This document shows, piece after piece, positions 24,080 to 31,927 of a stretch of DNA of 64,000 nucleotides (the stretch's first letter is position 1; each line of letters begins with the position of its first letter). Where the stretch lies: the NCBI GenBank assembly GCA_050944415.1, contig JBMNRA010000006.1:1-64000 (forward strand). The letters are read 5' to 3'. This DNA comes from Ruminococcus_G sp050944415 (lineage in GTDB: Bacteria; Bacillota; Clostridia; Lachnospirales; Lachnospiraceae). A program made the translations under genes and the position numbers. The notes below the pieces were generated by a model, which saw nothing but the letters and a program-made list of their open reading frames with translations, was not told the DNA's origin and ran no database searches.

Positions 24080-24478
24080 ATGAACGAAAATGAAAGTCCC
24101 CGCATGACGGCGCTGGACCAGATGGTTTCCGATGACAGTCTTCAGGCAATGAAAGCAGTTATTCCCTATGCGCCGTCCAGGGAACAGCAGTTTTTATCCG
24201 TTTTCATAAAATTTATGGAACTGAAAAAAACATTTCAAATGTTTCAGAAGCCCGAAAATGATATGAAAATGGCTTCCGCCGAACCTTCTGTTCAGTCGCC
24301 TGCTGATATGCTTCAGGATATCCGTCAACATACCGGCGGAAGCGTGCGGGAATCCATCGACAATCTTCTGAATGCATTTCAGACCATTCAGGTATTTCAG
24401 ATGTATCAGGAAATGGAGGAGGGAAAAAACGAGTATGGATCAAAACTGGATGAATCATCCCAATCTGGCCTCAATTGA
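24080..24478 (+). CDS. Hypothetical protein, 132 aa
   Basis: A mostly helical, Met- and Gln-rich protein (MNENESPRMTALDQMVSDD, LKKTFQMFQKP, FQTIQVFQMYQEMEEG). No signal peptide or cysteine. It overlaps the next gene by 44 bases in another frame, a sign of translational coupling. I do not recognise it; the amphipathic helices suggest a small self-associating or coat-type protein, which is inference. Confidence 0.65.
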   Translation: MNENESPRMTALDQMVSDDSLQAMKAVIPYAPSREQQFLSVFIKFMELKKTFQMFQKPENDMKMASAEPSVQSPADMLQDIRQHTGGSVRESIDNLLNAFQTIQVFQMYQEMEEGKNEYGSKLDESSQSGLN

Positions 24479-24707
24479 CGCTGCCAAACTTCAGATGCTG
24501 CAGTCTCTTGTCAGCCAGGGAAAAGGAAAAGGCCAACAGGATTTGATGCCATTTCTGATGATGGCAATGAGGCAGACAAAAAAAAGCGGTGTATCATTTA
24601 CACCGGAGGAAATGAATATGATTATTGAAGTGATGAAAGCTGGAAAATCTCCGGAGGAAACGGCACAGATGGATAAGATGCTAAATCTTTTGAAAATGAT
24701 GAAGTAA
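24435..24707 (+). CDS. Hypothetical protein, 90 aa
   Basis: A Met-rich helical protein (MDQNWMNHPNLASIDAAKL, LMPFLMMAMRQTKKSG, FTPEEMNMIIEVMKAGK). The start at 24435 is supported by GAGGAGGG; the longer frame has no site. It is coupled to the preceding hypothetical gene by overlap. Both share the composition of short helices with Met/Gln and may be paired partners. The function is unknown. Confidence 0.7.
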   Translation: MDQNWMNHPNLASIDAAKLQMLQSLVSQGKGKGQQDLMPFLMMAMRQTKKSGVSFTPEEMNMIIEVMKAGKSPEETAQMDKMLNLLKMMK

Positions 24708-24718
24708 CTGGAAAAATA

Positions 24719-24760
24719 CCGCAGGGAATCGGATCTTTTCCGTCCCCTGCGGCTTGTTTT
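24719..24760. terminator. Terminator after the 24080-24707 gene pair
   Basis: CCGCAGGG (24719-24726) and CCCTGCGG (24745-24752) form an eight-base stem followed by CTTGTTTTT. It also sits just behind the convergent cinA stop. Confidence 0.85.
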
Positions 24761-26010
24761 TAACTGTATTTCAGAATACTGCTTCGCAGAAGTGTCAGTG
24801 CGGACATTACTGACTGTTCCCGGATTTTTGCCCGGTTTCCTGTGAAATGGTATTCTTTGACGGTAATGTGTCCGTTGACACAGCATCCGATATAAACCAA
24901 TCCTACCGGTTTTGTATCAGTGCCGCCCCCCGGTCCTGCAATTCCTGTTACCGCTACACAGGCGTCAGAACCCGTCTGAACACACCCGCCTTTTGCCATT
25001 TCAAAGGCAGTTTCCCTGCTGACAGCACCCACAGATTTCAAAGTCTCTTTTTTTACATTCAGATATCTGCGTTTCGCTTTATTGGAATATGTCACCAGTC
25101 CTTGTTTCAGGACATCGGAAGCCCCGGGAACATTGACAATTCTGGCTGAAATTGCGCCGCCCGTACAGGATTCCGCACAGGTAAGCGTCAGTTTTCTCTT
25201 TTTCATCATTTTCACCAGAGATTCTTCCAGTGTTACTTTTTCATCAGTGGTGTAGATATGTTTTCCAAACCGTTTTTTTAATTCTTTCACTACCGGCTTG
25301 ATCAGTCTTTCCGCAGCTTCATCATTGAAAGCTGAAGCTGTCACTCTAAGATGAACTTCTCCGATTTTTGCGTAGGGTGCAATGGTGGGATTGCTCTGAG
25401 CGCTGATCAGGTCCTCAATCATTGTTTCCACCATACTCTCCCCGATTCCACAGATTTTCACCATGCGGGAGCAGAGAACTTCCGGCTGTTTTTTCTCCAG
25501 ATAAGGAAAAACCTGACGTTCAAACATAGGTTTCAATTCGCTGGGCGGTCCTGGAAGAAGAATAACCGTTTTCTCGTCTTTTTCCATTATCAGCCCGGGC
25601 GCCGTACCGTTTTCATTGTCAAGCACAATCGCCCCCTGGGGAACCAGCGCCTGTCTCCAGTTGTTTTCTGTGATTGTAACGTTTTTCCCTCTCAGCGTTT
25701 CAAAATATTCCTGAATTCGGCGTCTCGTATGTTCATCCTCCACCAAAGGAAGATTCATTGCCTTTGCCGCCGTATCTTTGGTGATGTCATCCTGTGTGGG
25801 GCCAAGGCCGCCGGAAAGAATAACAATATCAGAACGCTCCAGCGCAGTGCAGATTGTTTCATACATTCTCTTCTCATTATCACCCACTGTCGTCTCATAG
25901 TACAGGGTCAGTCCCAGACGCGCACACATTTCTGAAAGGTACGCTGCATTGGTATTGACAATATTTCCCATGAGAATTTCCGTTCCCACAGTAATCAGCT
26001 CTGCTACCAT
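24760..26010 (-). CDS. cinA: CinA: competence/damage-inducible protein with NMN deamidase domain
   Basis: A 416-residue protein with an N-terminal MoaB/MogA-like domain (ELITVGTEILMGNIVNTN, ILSGGLGPTQDDITKD) and a C-terminal PncC nicotinamide-mononucleotide deamidase domain (TCAESCTGGAISARIVNVPGAS, AVTGIAGPGGGTDTKPVG). The family takes part in pyridine nucleotide recycling and is linked to competence in some bacteria. It is the last gene of the yicC-to-cinA run and follows pgsA by 14 bases, an order also seen in Bacillus (pgsA-cinA-recA). Confidence 0.95.
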   Translation of the reverse strand: MVAELITVGTEILMGNIVNTNAAYLSEMCARLGLTLYYETTVGDNEKRMYETICTALERSDIVILSGGLGPTQDDITKDTAAKAMNLPLVEDEHTRRRIQEYFETLRGKNVTITENNWRQALVPQGAIVLDNENGTAPGLIMEKDEKTVILLPGPPSELKPMFERQVFPYLEKKQPEVLCSRMVKICGIGESMVETMIEDLISAQSNPTIAPYAKIGEVHLRVTASAFNDEAAERLIKPVVKELKKRFGKHIYTTDEKVTLEESLVKMMKKRKLTLTCAESCTGGAISARIVNVPGASDVLKQGLVTYSNKAKRRYLNVKKETLKSVGAVSRETAFEMAKGGCVQTGSDACVAVTGIAGPGGGTDTKPVGLVYIGCCVNGHITVKEYHFTGNRAKIREQSVMSALTLLRSSILKYS

Positions 26011-26024
26011 CCAAGGTTCCTCCT

Positions 26025-26564
26025 TTATTTCTGTAATGTGATCACATTTCTGTTTTTTACCAGATAATCAATCAATGATACTACCGTCAGCACCAGTGAA
26101 AGATAGATGAATATCTGCTCTATTGTGCCAAAGACACCTCCCAGATCTGCAATCAGGAGAATAATCATCAGCATCTGGGAAACGGTTTTGAATTTTCCCC
26201 AGTAGCTGGCCGCAATCACCACTCCGTTATCCGATGCGATCAGACGGAATCCGCTGATAATAAATTCTCTCGCTATAATAATGATAACCACCCAGCACGG
26301 TATTTTATCCAGCTCAATAAGACATATCAGAGCGGAACATACCAGAAGTTTGTCTGCCAGCGGATCCATAAATTTTCCAAAATTTGTTATCAGATTATCC
26401 CGCCGGGCCAGATAACCATCCAGAGCATCCGTCAGACTGGCAATAACAAATATTGCCAGAGCAATCCATTTGGAAGCTGCTCCTCCAAGGGAAGTCAGCA
26501 TAAATACCACAAAAAAGGGTATCATAATCACACGAAACATCGTCAGTTTATTCGGCGTATTCAT
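26025..26564 (-). CDS. pgsA: CDP-diacylglycerol--glycerol-3-phosphate 3-phosphatidyltransferase
   Basis: A 179-residue integral membrane enzyme making phosphatidylglycerol phosphate. The CDP-alcohol phosphotransferase motif (D-G-x2-A-R-x8-G-x3-D-x3-D) is visible as DALDGYLARRDNLITNFGKFMDPLADK split over residues 44-70. Several hydrophobic helices follow. The ATG at 26564 follows AGGAGAG; a TTG six bases earlier is less likely. The start overlaps the rimO stop by 17 bases. Confidence 0.94.
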   Translation of the reverse strand: MNTPNKLTMFRVIMIPFFVVFMLTSLGGAASKWIALAIFVIASLTDALDGYLARRDNLITNFGKFMDPLADKLLVCSALICLIELDKIPCWVVIIIIAREFIISGFRLIASDNGVVIAASYWGKFKTVSQMLMIILLIADLGGVFGTIEQIFIYLSLVLTVVSLIDYLVKNRNVITLQK

Positions 26565-27885
26565 CAGCAATCTCTCCTATCAAATCGTATTCCAGTGCAC
26601 CTGTTACCTTCACCCGGACAAAATCTCCCGTCATCAGATTTTCCCCTGTATTTACAAAGATATATCCGTCAATACCAGGCGCATCCGCGTAAGTTCTTCC
26701 CACATAGGCGTTCTCGTCTGCAACTTTACCTTCTATGAACACCAGCGTCTCTTCTCCGATCCGTTCGCTGCCCAGTTCCAGAGAAATATCCTGCTGCAGT
26801 TCCATGATTTCATTTTTCCTGAGTTCTTTCACATCTTCCGCAATCTGATTCTCCATAACTGCAGCCGGCGTATCTTCCTCAGGCGAATAGGTAAACACTC
26901 CCAACCGGTCGAAGGCCATATCGGCCACGAACTGCTTCAGCTCTTCGTGCTCTTCCTGTGTCTCTCCGGGAAAACCTGTAATCAGCGTGGTACGGATAAC
27001 CATATCCGGTATTTTCTCCCGGATATCTGTAATAATACGTTCCAGATCTTCTTTTGATGTTCTTCTTCCCATCCTTTTCAACACGGAATCACTGCAGTGC
27101 TGTATGGGCATATCCATATAATGGCAGATTTTCGGCTCCCGGGCAATCGTTTCAATCAGTTCCGGATAAATTTCCTCCGGATAACAGTATAAAAGCCGAA
27201 TCCAGACCAGACCGTCAATCTCACACAGTTTTTTCAACAGTATGTGAAGCATCTTTTCTCCGTAAAGATCTGTTCCGTAAAGAGTGGTTTCCTGCGCAAT
27301 GACGATCAATTCCTTAACACCCTGGCGCACCATTTTCCGGGCGGATTCCACCAGCCTTTCCATGGGGATACTCCGGTAAGCTCCTCTGATCTTCGGAATC
27401 ACACAGTAGGTACAGTGCTTTGCACAGCCTTCCGCAATTCTGAGATATTCATAAGATCCGCCGGTAGTAATTACCCGGTCTCCTCCCGTATCCACCAGCC
27501 GGTCGATCTGGCGGAAGGATGTATATTTTTCACCCTGCAATACCTTATCAACGGCTTCAATGATATCATCGTAACTGGCAGTTCCCAGCACAGCATCAAC
27601 TTCCGGCATTTCCGCAAGAATCTCATTCTGATACCTCTGTGCCAGACATCCGGTAACAATCAGTGCTCTGATCTTCCCGGACAGACGATATTTTCCCATT
27701 TCAATAATGGTATCAATGCTTTCCTCCTTTGCATCGTGAATAAAACAGCAGGTATTGATTACCACTACATCCGCCTGTTCTTCTTCATCGGTTATTTCAT
27801 ATCCTCTTTCTTTTAAGAGATAAAGCATCTCTTCTGAATCCACCAGATTTTTGTCACAACCCAGTGAAACAAATAATATCCGCAT
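26548..27885 (-). CDS. rimO: Ribosomal protein uS12 methylthiotransferase RimO
   Basis: A 445-residue radical SAM enzyme adding a methylthio group to Asp88 of ribosomal protein S12. The N-terminal UPF0004 domain has the three Fe-S cysteines in SLGCDKNLVDSEEM, NTCCFI and VTGCLAQRY; the radical SAM CxxxCxxC is in GCAKHCTYCVIPKIRG near residue 150; a TRAM domain closes the protein. The CDKNLVDSE form separates it from MiaB. It is preceded by an rpoZ hairpin (27913-27952), which may tune read-through. Confidence 0.96.
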   Translation of the reverse strand: MRILFVSLGCDKNLVDSEEMLYLLKERGYEITDEEEQADVVVINTCCFIHDAKEESIDTIIEMGKYRLSGKIRALIVTGCLAQRYQNEILAEMPEVDAVLGTASYDDIIEAVDKVLQGEKYTSFRQIDRLVDTGGDRVITTGGSYEYLRIAEGCAKHCTYCVIPKIRGAYRSIPMERLVESARKMVRQGVKELIVIAQETTLYGTDLYGEKMLHILLKKLCEIDGLVWIRLLYCYPEEIYPELIETIAREPKICHYMDMPIQHCSDSVLKRMGRRTSKEDLERIITDIREKIPDMVIRTTLITGFPGETQEEHEELKQFVADMAFDRLGVFTYSPEEDTPAAVMENQIAEDVKELRKNEIMELQQDISLELGSERIGEETLVFIEGKVADENAYVGRTYADAPGIDGYIFVNTGENLMTGDFVRVKVTGALEYDLIGEIADEYAE

Positions 27886-27912
27886 CTATTCCTCCTGTAT
27901 AGCAGAGATAAA

Positions 27913-27952
27913 AGGCTGCTGCACGGTATTCCTCTCATACATGCAGCAGCCT
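27913..27952 (-). terminator. Terminator or attenuator between rpoZ and rimO
   Basis: AGGCTGCTGCA (27913-27923) and TGCAGCAGCCT (27942-27952) pair perfectly over 11 bases; on the minus strand TTTTATC follows. The rimO start is only 28 bases farther, so it probably gives partial termination within the operon. Confidence 0.7.
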
Positions 27953-27965
27953 CCCCTTACATTCA

Positions 27966-28223
27966 CTATTCTTCTTCCTGATCCTCTTCCTGTGTTCCTT
28001 CCGGCAGAATCTTTACCTTGCCCTCATACATTTCTTCCACCGCGATGGAGAGAGGTTTTTTACCGGCAGCCTTTACCAGTGGTTCCGCGCCGCTGATGAT
28101 TTGTCTGGCTCTCTTGCTGGTAGCGAGTACAATGGAATACCGGCTGTTGACAAGAGGTGCCTCATTGGCGTCGTGTTCGCTGTTAATCGCTTTCATAAGT
28201 TCTGAATAAGATGGATGAATCAT
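27966..28223 (-). CDS. rpoZ: RNA polymerase omega subunit
   Basis: An 85-residue omega subunit that aids assembly of RNA polymerase. The region NSRYSIVLATSKRARQIISG matches the conserved omega core that contacts beta-prime. The ATG at 28223 is chosen because AGGAGCAGG lies eight bases before it; an upstream in-frame start has no site. It follows gmk with a 14-base gap, the usual gmk-rpoZ order. The acidic tail ends in TAG. Confidence 0.92.
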   Translation of the reverse strand: MIHPSYSELMKAINSEHDANEAPLVNSRYSIVLATSKRARQIISGAEPLVKAAGKKPLSIAVEEMYEGKVKILPEGTQEEDQEEE

Positions 28224-28237
28224 ATATCCTGCTCCTT

Positions 28238-28864
28238 TCAAATATCACTCAATTGCTTCTTCATTTCATCTATAAAATCCTGATTCTGAGAAGTTTTCTG
28301 ATGCGCTCCCTGAATCAGCTGGTGAAGACGTTCCATACATTCTTCTTCCCTGTCCGTCTCATTAACCAGTATATAATCATAGCACTCCATAAAACGGGAT
28401 TCTTCCTTTGCCTGAGCCATTCTGGCCGCCACAATTTCTTCCGACTCCGTTCCCCTGGAAGTCAAACGTCTCAGCAATTCCTCTGCCGTAGGCGGCGTAA
28501 CAAAAATCAGCAGCGTCTCCGGCAGTTTTTCTTTTACCTTCAGCGCTCCCTGCATTTCTATCTCCAGAATCACGTCCTTACCGGCATTCAGCTGTTTTTC
28601 CACATAATCTCTGGGTGTGCCGTAATAATTATCCACATACCGGGCATATTCAATAAAAGCATCCTCTGCTATCATCTGCCGGAATTCTTCCGTTGTCTTG
28701 AAGAAATATTCCACCCCGTCTCTTTCCCCCTGCCGGGGTTTTCGCGTAGTAGCAGAGATAGAAAGACAATAGTTATCATATTTTCCCAGGATCAGCTTCA
28801 TCAGCGTTCCTTTTCCCGATCCGGAAAAACCGGACACCACCACCAATAATCCTCTACGGCTCAT
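28238..28864 (-). CDS. gmk: Guanylate kinase
   Basis: A 208-residue enzyme phosphorylating GMP to GDP. The P-loop is VSGFSGSGKGTLMK near residue 10, followed by the GMP-binding SATTRKPRQGERDGVEYFF and a conserved Tyr pattern (VDNYYGTP). The start at 28864 overlaps the end of remA and is preceded by AAAGGGG; 12 extra residues from 28900 are not part of the family. Confidence 0.96.
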   Translation of the reverse strand: MSRRGLLVVVSGFSGSGKGTLMKLILGKYDNYCLSISATTRKPRQGERDGVEYFFKTTEEFRQMIAEDAFIEYARYVDNYYGTPRDYVEKQLNAGKDVILEIEMQGALKVKEKLPETLLIFVTPPTAEELLRRLTSRGTESEEIVAARMAQAKEESRFMECYDYILVNETDREEECMERLHQLIQGAHQKTSQNQDFIDEMKKQLSDI

Positions 28865-29129
28865 AATTATCCCCTTTTTCCTCACCTGACCAGCCGACAT
28901 TTACGCGTCTGCTGATTGTCTCTGCCTGCAGCGCAGAAAGAACAACGTAACCGTCTTCTGTGACGATTACAGATTTTGTTTTTCTGCCTTGTGTGGCGTC
29001 AATGCTGTTTCCGCTTTCTTTCGCGCTCTGCATCAGACGCTTCACCGGAGCTGCGTCCGGATTCACAACCGCTACAATTTTCTCGGCATTCACCACATTT
29101 CCAAAACCGATATTAATCAAACGTGCCAA
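28854..29129 (-). CDS. remA: Extracellular matrix regulator RemA (DUF370)
   Basis: A 91-residue DNA-binding protein of the RemA/DUF370 family. The invariant opening is LINIGFGNVVNAEKIVAVV, then RLMQSAKESGNSIDATQGRKTKSVI. In Bacillus it activates matrix and osmoprotection genes; in non-Bacillus Firmicutes the targets are unknown. It sits between yicC and gmk, the standard order, and ends in TAG. Confidence 0.95.
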   Translation of the reverse strand: MARLINIGFGNVVNAEKIVAVVNPDAAPVKRLMQSAKESGNSIDATQGRKTKSVIVTEDGYVVLSALQAETISRRVNVGWSGEEKGDNYEP

Positions 29130-29142
29130 ACAACTGTCCCGC

Positions 29143-30021
29143 CTATTCTATATTCTGAATCTGTTCTCTGACCTTTTCAATCTCCGTCTTAAGATCAATT
29201 GCCACATTGGATGTGGTAATATCATTAGCCTTGGCCAAAATAGTATTTGCTTCCCGGTTCATCTCCTGTGCGATAAAATCCAGCTTCCGTCCGATTCCTT
29301 CTCCGGTATGAAGCACATGTTTCATATTTTCTATATGACTTTTCAGACGGACGGTTTCTTCATCCGTGCAGATCTTATCCGCAAATACAATTACCTCTGC
29401 GGCTATTCTGGATTCTTCGATCTGACTGTCCTCCAAAAGCTCATGCATCTTCTTTTCCAGTTTTTCTCTGTACTCTCTTGTGATTTCAGGAGAACGTTCT
29501 TCAATCATAAGTACTCTGTCATACATGACATTCAGTTTTTCCAGCAGATCTTTCTGCAGGTGCTCCCCTTCTTTTTCTCTGGACAGCACGAAAGCTTCAG
29601 CGGCATTCCTCAGCACCGGCTCCAGCGCACCCCAGAGCTCTTCCTCATCTGCGGTCTGCTCTTCCATAGTGAAAACTTCCGGGAAACGGGCCAGCACGGA
29701 AACAGAGACATCATTCTCCAGCGCAAAATCCGCTTCCATCTGTTTCAGATACATCATATACTGCCCGGCAATATCCTGATTATATTTCAGATTGACACGA
29801 TCCTGGGTGTAGTTTTCATAGGTTACAAAAACATCTATCTTTCCCCGCTTAATATACTCTTTGAGTACATTACGGATACTGCTTTCAAATGCTCCCAGCT
29901 TTTTGGGAATCTTGAAATTAAAATCCAGATACCGGTGATTCACCGATTTCATCTCTACAGTAAATTTGTAAAGCTCATTCTGAAACTCAGAACGGCCAAA
30001 TCCTGTCATACTTTTTATCAT
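29143..30021 (-). CDS. yicC: YicC family endoribonuclease
   Basis: A 292-residue protein with the N-terminal family signature MIKSMTGFGRSE and SVNHRYLDFNFKIPKKL and the C-terminal DUF1732 region (GRKLDFIAQEMNREANTI, then LKTEIEKVREQIQN). The family includes endoribonucleases acting on small RNAs. It is the first gene of the operon, transcribed from a near-consensus promoter at 30089-30117. It ends in TAG. Confidence 0.94.
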   Translation of the reverse strand: MIKSMTGFGRSEFQNELYKFTVEMKSVNHRYLDFNFKIPKKLGAFESSIRNVLKEYIKRGKIDVFVTYENYTQDRVNLKYNQDIAGQYMMYLKQMEADFALENDVSVSVLARFPEVFTMEEQTADEEELWGALEPVLRNAAEAFVLSREKEGEHLQKDLLEKLNVMYDRVLMIEERSPEITREYREKLEKKMHELLEDSQIEESRIAAEVIVFADKICTDEETVRLKSHIENMKHVLHTGEGIGRKLDFIAQEMNREANTILAKANDITTSNVAIDLKTEIEKVREQIQNIE

Positions 30022-30084
30022 GCTGCTTATATCTCATTTCTATCATTTCTGTCACATTTATCCAGGCGTTGCCTGAACATATGA

Positions 30085-30104
30085 ATTCATTATAATTCAT
30101 TATA
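30085..30104. repeat. Direct repeat ATTCATTATA in the yicC/rqcH intergenic region
   Basis: Two adjacent copies of ATTCATTATA (30085-30094 and 30095-30104) overlap the yicC -10 box. They may be chance AT-rich sequence or a duplicated promoter element. Confidence 0.4.
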
Positions 30105-30117
30105 AAACCCTAGTCAA
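30089..30117 (-). promoter_or_regulatory. yicC operon promoter
   Basis: On the minus strand, TTGACT (30117-30112) and TATAAT (30094-30089) are 17 bases apart, about 70 bases upstream of the yicC ATG. Confidence 0.8.
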
Positions 30118-30138
30118 ATTTTTTTTTTCTGTTATAAT
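30111..30138 (+). promoter_or_regulatory. rqcH promoter, weak -35
   Basis: TATAAT (30133-30138) is a perfect -10 box; the best -35 is TAGTCA (30111-30116) at 16 bases. It overlaps the divergent yicC promoter. Confidence 0.55.
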
Positions 30139-30165
30139 AAATTCATATGACTAAAGGAGATTATT

Positions 30166-31917
30166 ATGGCATTTGACGGTATTACCATTGCAAATATAGT
30201 ATCAGAATTAAACAGAACAATTACCGGCGGGAAAATCAATAAAATCGCTCAGCCGGAAAATGACGAACTGCTGATCACGGTCAAGAATCAGAAGGTACAG
30301 TATCGTCTTTTTATTTCCGCAAGCGCATCCCTGCCTCTTATTTATCTGACAGAATCTAATAAACCCAGTCCTCTGACTGCCCCGAATTTCTGCATGCTGC
30401 TGCGCAAGCACATCGGAAGCGGGAAAATTTTAAGCGTCACCCAGCCGGGGCTGGAACGTATCATCCAGATTAAGCTGGAACATCTCAATGAGATGGGGGA
30501 TGTCTGCCGGAAATACCTGATGATTGAAATTATGGGAAAACACAGCAATATTATTTTCTGTGATGAGGATTTTATGATTATTGACAGTATCAAACACGTG
30601 TCTTCCCACATGAGTTCTGTGAGAGAGGTTCTTCCCGGACGGGATTATTTTATTCCGCAGACCCAGGAGAAACTGAATCCGCTGACTGTTTCCTATGAGA
30701 CTTTTCGTGATCAGGTCCTTTCCCGTCCTCTTCCGGTATCAAAAACTCTCTACCTTTCACTGACCGGCATCAGCCCGCTGACAGGTGAAGAACTCTGTGC
30801 CAGAGCTTCCATTGACGGAGGAGCGCCCACCGATTCTCTCACAGAAATTGAAAAAGAACATCTGTATCACATTCTTTTCCGCCTGATCGAGGATGTAAAA
30901 TCCGAAAATTTTTCGCCGGGAATATATTACCGGAATTCCGATCCTGTTGAATATGCCAGCTTTCCGTTATCTATCTATACGGATCTGACACGCGTTACAT
31001 ATGATTCCGTCAGTAAAATGCTGGAATCTTATTATGCTGAAAAAAATATTGTGACCAAGATCAGGCAGAAATCAGCAGAGCTGCGCAGAATTGTTCAGAC
31101 TTCTCTGGAACGCAGCAATAAAAAATTAATTCTGCAGAAAAAACAAATGAAGGACACAGAAAAAAAAGAAAAGTATCGTATCTATGGTGAACTGATCAAC
31201 ACCTACGGATATCATCTGGAACCGGAGGCCCGCTCCTTTGAGGCTGTGAATTATTACACGAATGAAATGGTAACTGTGCCGCTGGATCCGGCCCTGACGC
31301 CGTCAGAAAACGCAAAAAAATATTTTGACAGGTACAGCAAATTAAAACGGACGCAGGAGGCGCTGACGGTCCTTCTCAAAGAGACATATGAAGAAGTGGA
31401 ACATCTGGAATCCATCAGTATGGCGCTGGACATCGCCCTGTCGGAAGATGATCTGGCTCAGATAAAAGAAGAATTAATGGAATACGGATACATTCGCCGC
31501 AGACATACGGGAGAGCGCAAAAAGAAAAAAAATCTTTCCCAGCCTTTCCATTACATCTCCAGCGATGGTTATCATATGTATGTGGGAAAAAACAACTTTC
31601 AGAATGAAGATCTGACTTTCAAGTTTGCTTCGGGAAACGACTGGTGGTTTCATGCCAAAGGGCAGCCAGGATCCCACGTTATCGTCAAGACAGGAGACGG
31701 GGAACTTCCGGACAGAACTTTTGAGGAAGCCGGCCGGCTGGCAGCCTACTATTCCAAAGGCCGCAGCGCTCCCAAAGTGGAGATAGACTATACACAGCGC
31801 AAAAATATTAAAAAACCAAAAGGCGGCAAACCGGGGTTTGTCATTTATCACACGAATTATTCCCTGCTGATTGATCCTGATATCTCCTCTATCCAACTGG
31901 CAGACAAAAGAAAGTAG
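30166..31917 (+). CDS. rqcH: Ribosome quality control protein RqcH (NFACT/FbpA family)
   Basis: A 583-residue NFACT protein. Order: NFACT-N (MAFDGITIANIVSELN, NKIAQPENDELLI), a long coiled coil (about residues 270-430), then NFACT-R/DUF814 near the C-terminus (YHMYVGKNNFQNEDLTF, DWWFHAKGQPGSHVIV). In Firmicutes RqcH binds the obstructed 50S subunit and adds alanine tails to stalled chains; older labels call it fibronectin-binding protein. Length matches the family. It ends in TAG, 10 bases before the P-type ATPase. Confidence 0.94.
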   Translation: MAFDGITIANIVSELNRTITGGKINKIAQPENDELLITVKNQKVQYRLFISASASLPLIYLTESNKPSPLTAPNFCMLLRKHIGSGKILSVTQPGLERIIQIKLEHLNEMGDVCRKYLMIEIMGKHSNIIFCDEDFMIIDSIKHVSSHMSSVREVLPGRDYFIPQTQEKLNPLTVSYETFRDQVLSRPLPVSKTLYLSLTGISPLTGEELCARASIDGGAPTDSLTEIEKEHLYHILFRLIEDVKSENFSPGIYYRNSDPVEYASFPLSIYTDLTRVTYDSVSKMLESYYAEKNIVTKIRQKSAELRRIVQTSLERSNKKLILQKKQMKDTEKKEKYRIYGELINTYGYHLEPEARSFEAVNYYTNEMVTVPLDPALTPSENAKKYFDRYSKLKRTQEALTVLLKETYEEVEHLESISMALDIALSEDDLAQIKEELMEYGYIRRRHTGERKKKKNLSQPFHYISSDGYHMYVGKNNFQNEDLTFKFASGNDWWFHAKGQPGSHVIVKTGDGELPDRTFEEAGRLAAYYSKGRSAPKVEIDYTQRKNIKKPKGGKPGFVIYHTNYSLLIDPDISSIQLADKRK

Positions 31918-31927
31918 GTAACAATTT

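Noticed and set aside
28960..30084. 374-residue plus-strand ORF
   Set aside because: It is antisense to yicC and remA, lacks motifs and a ribosome site.
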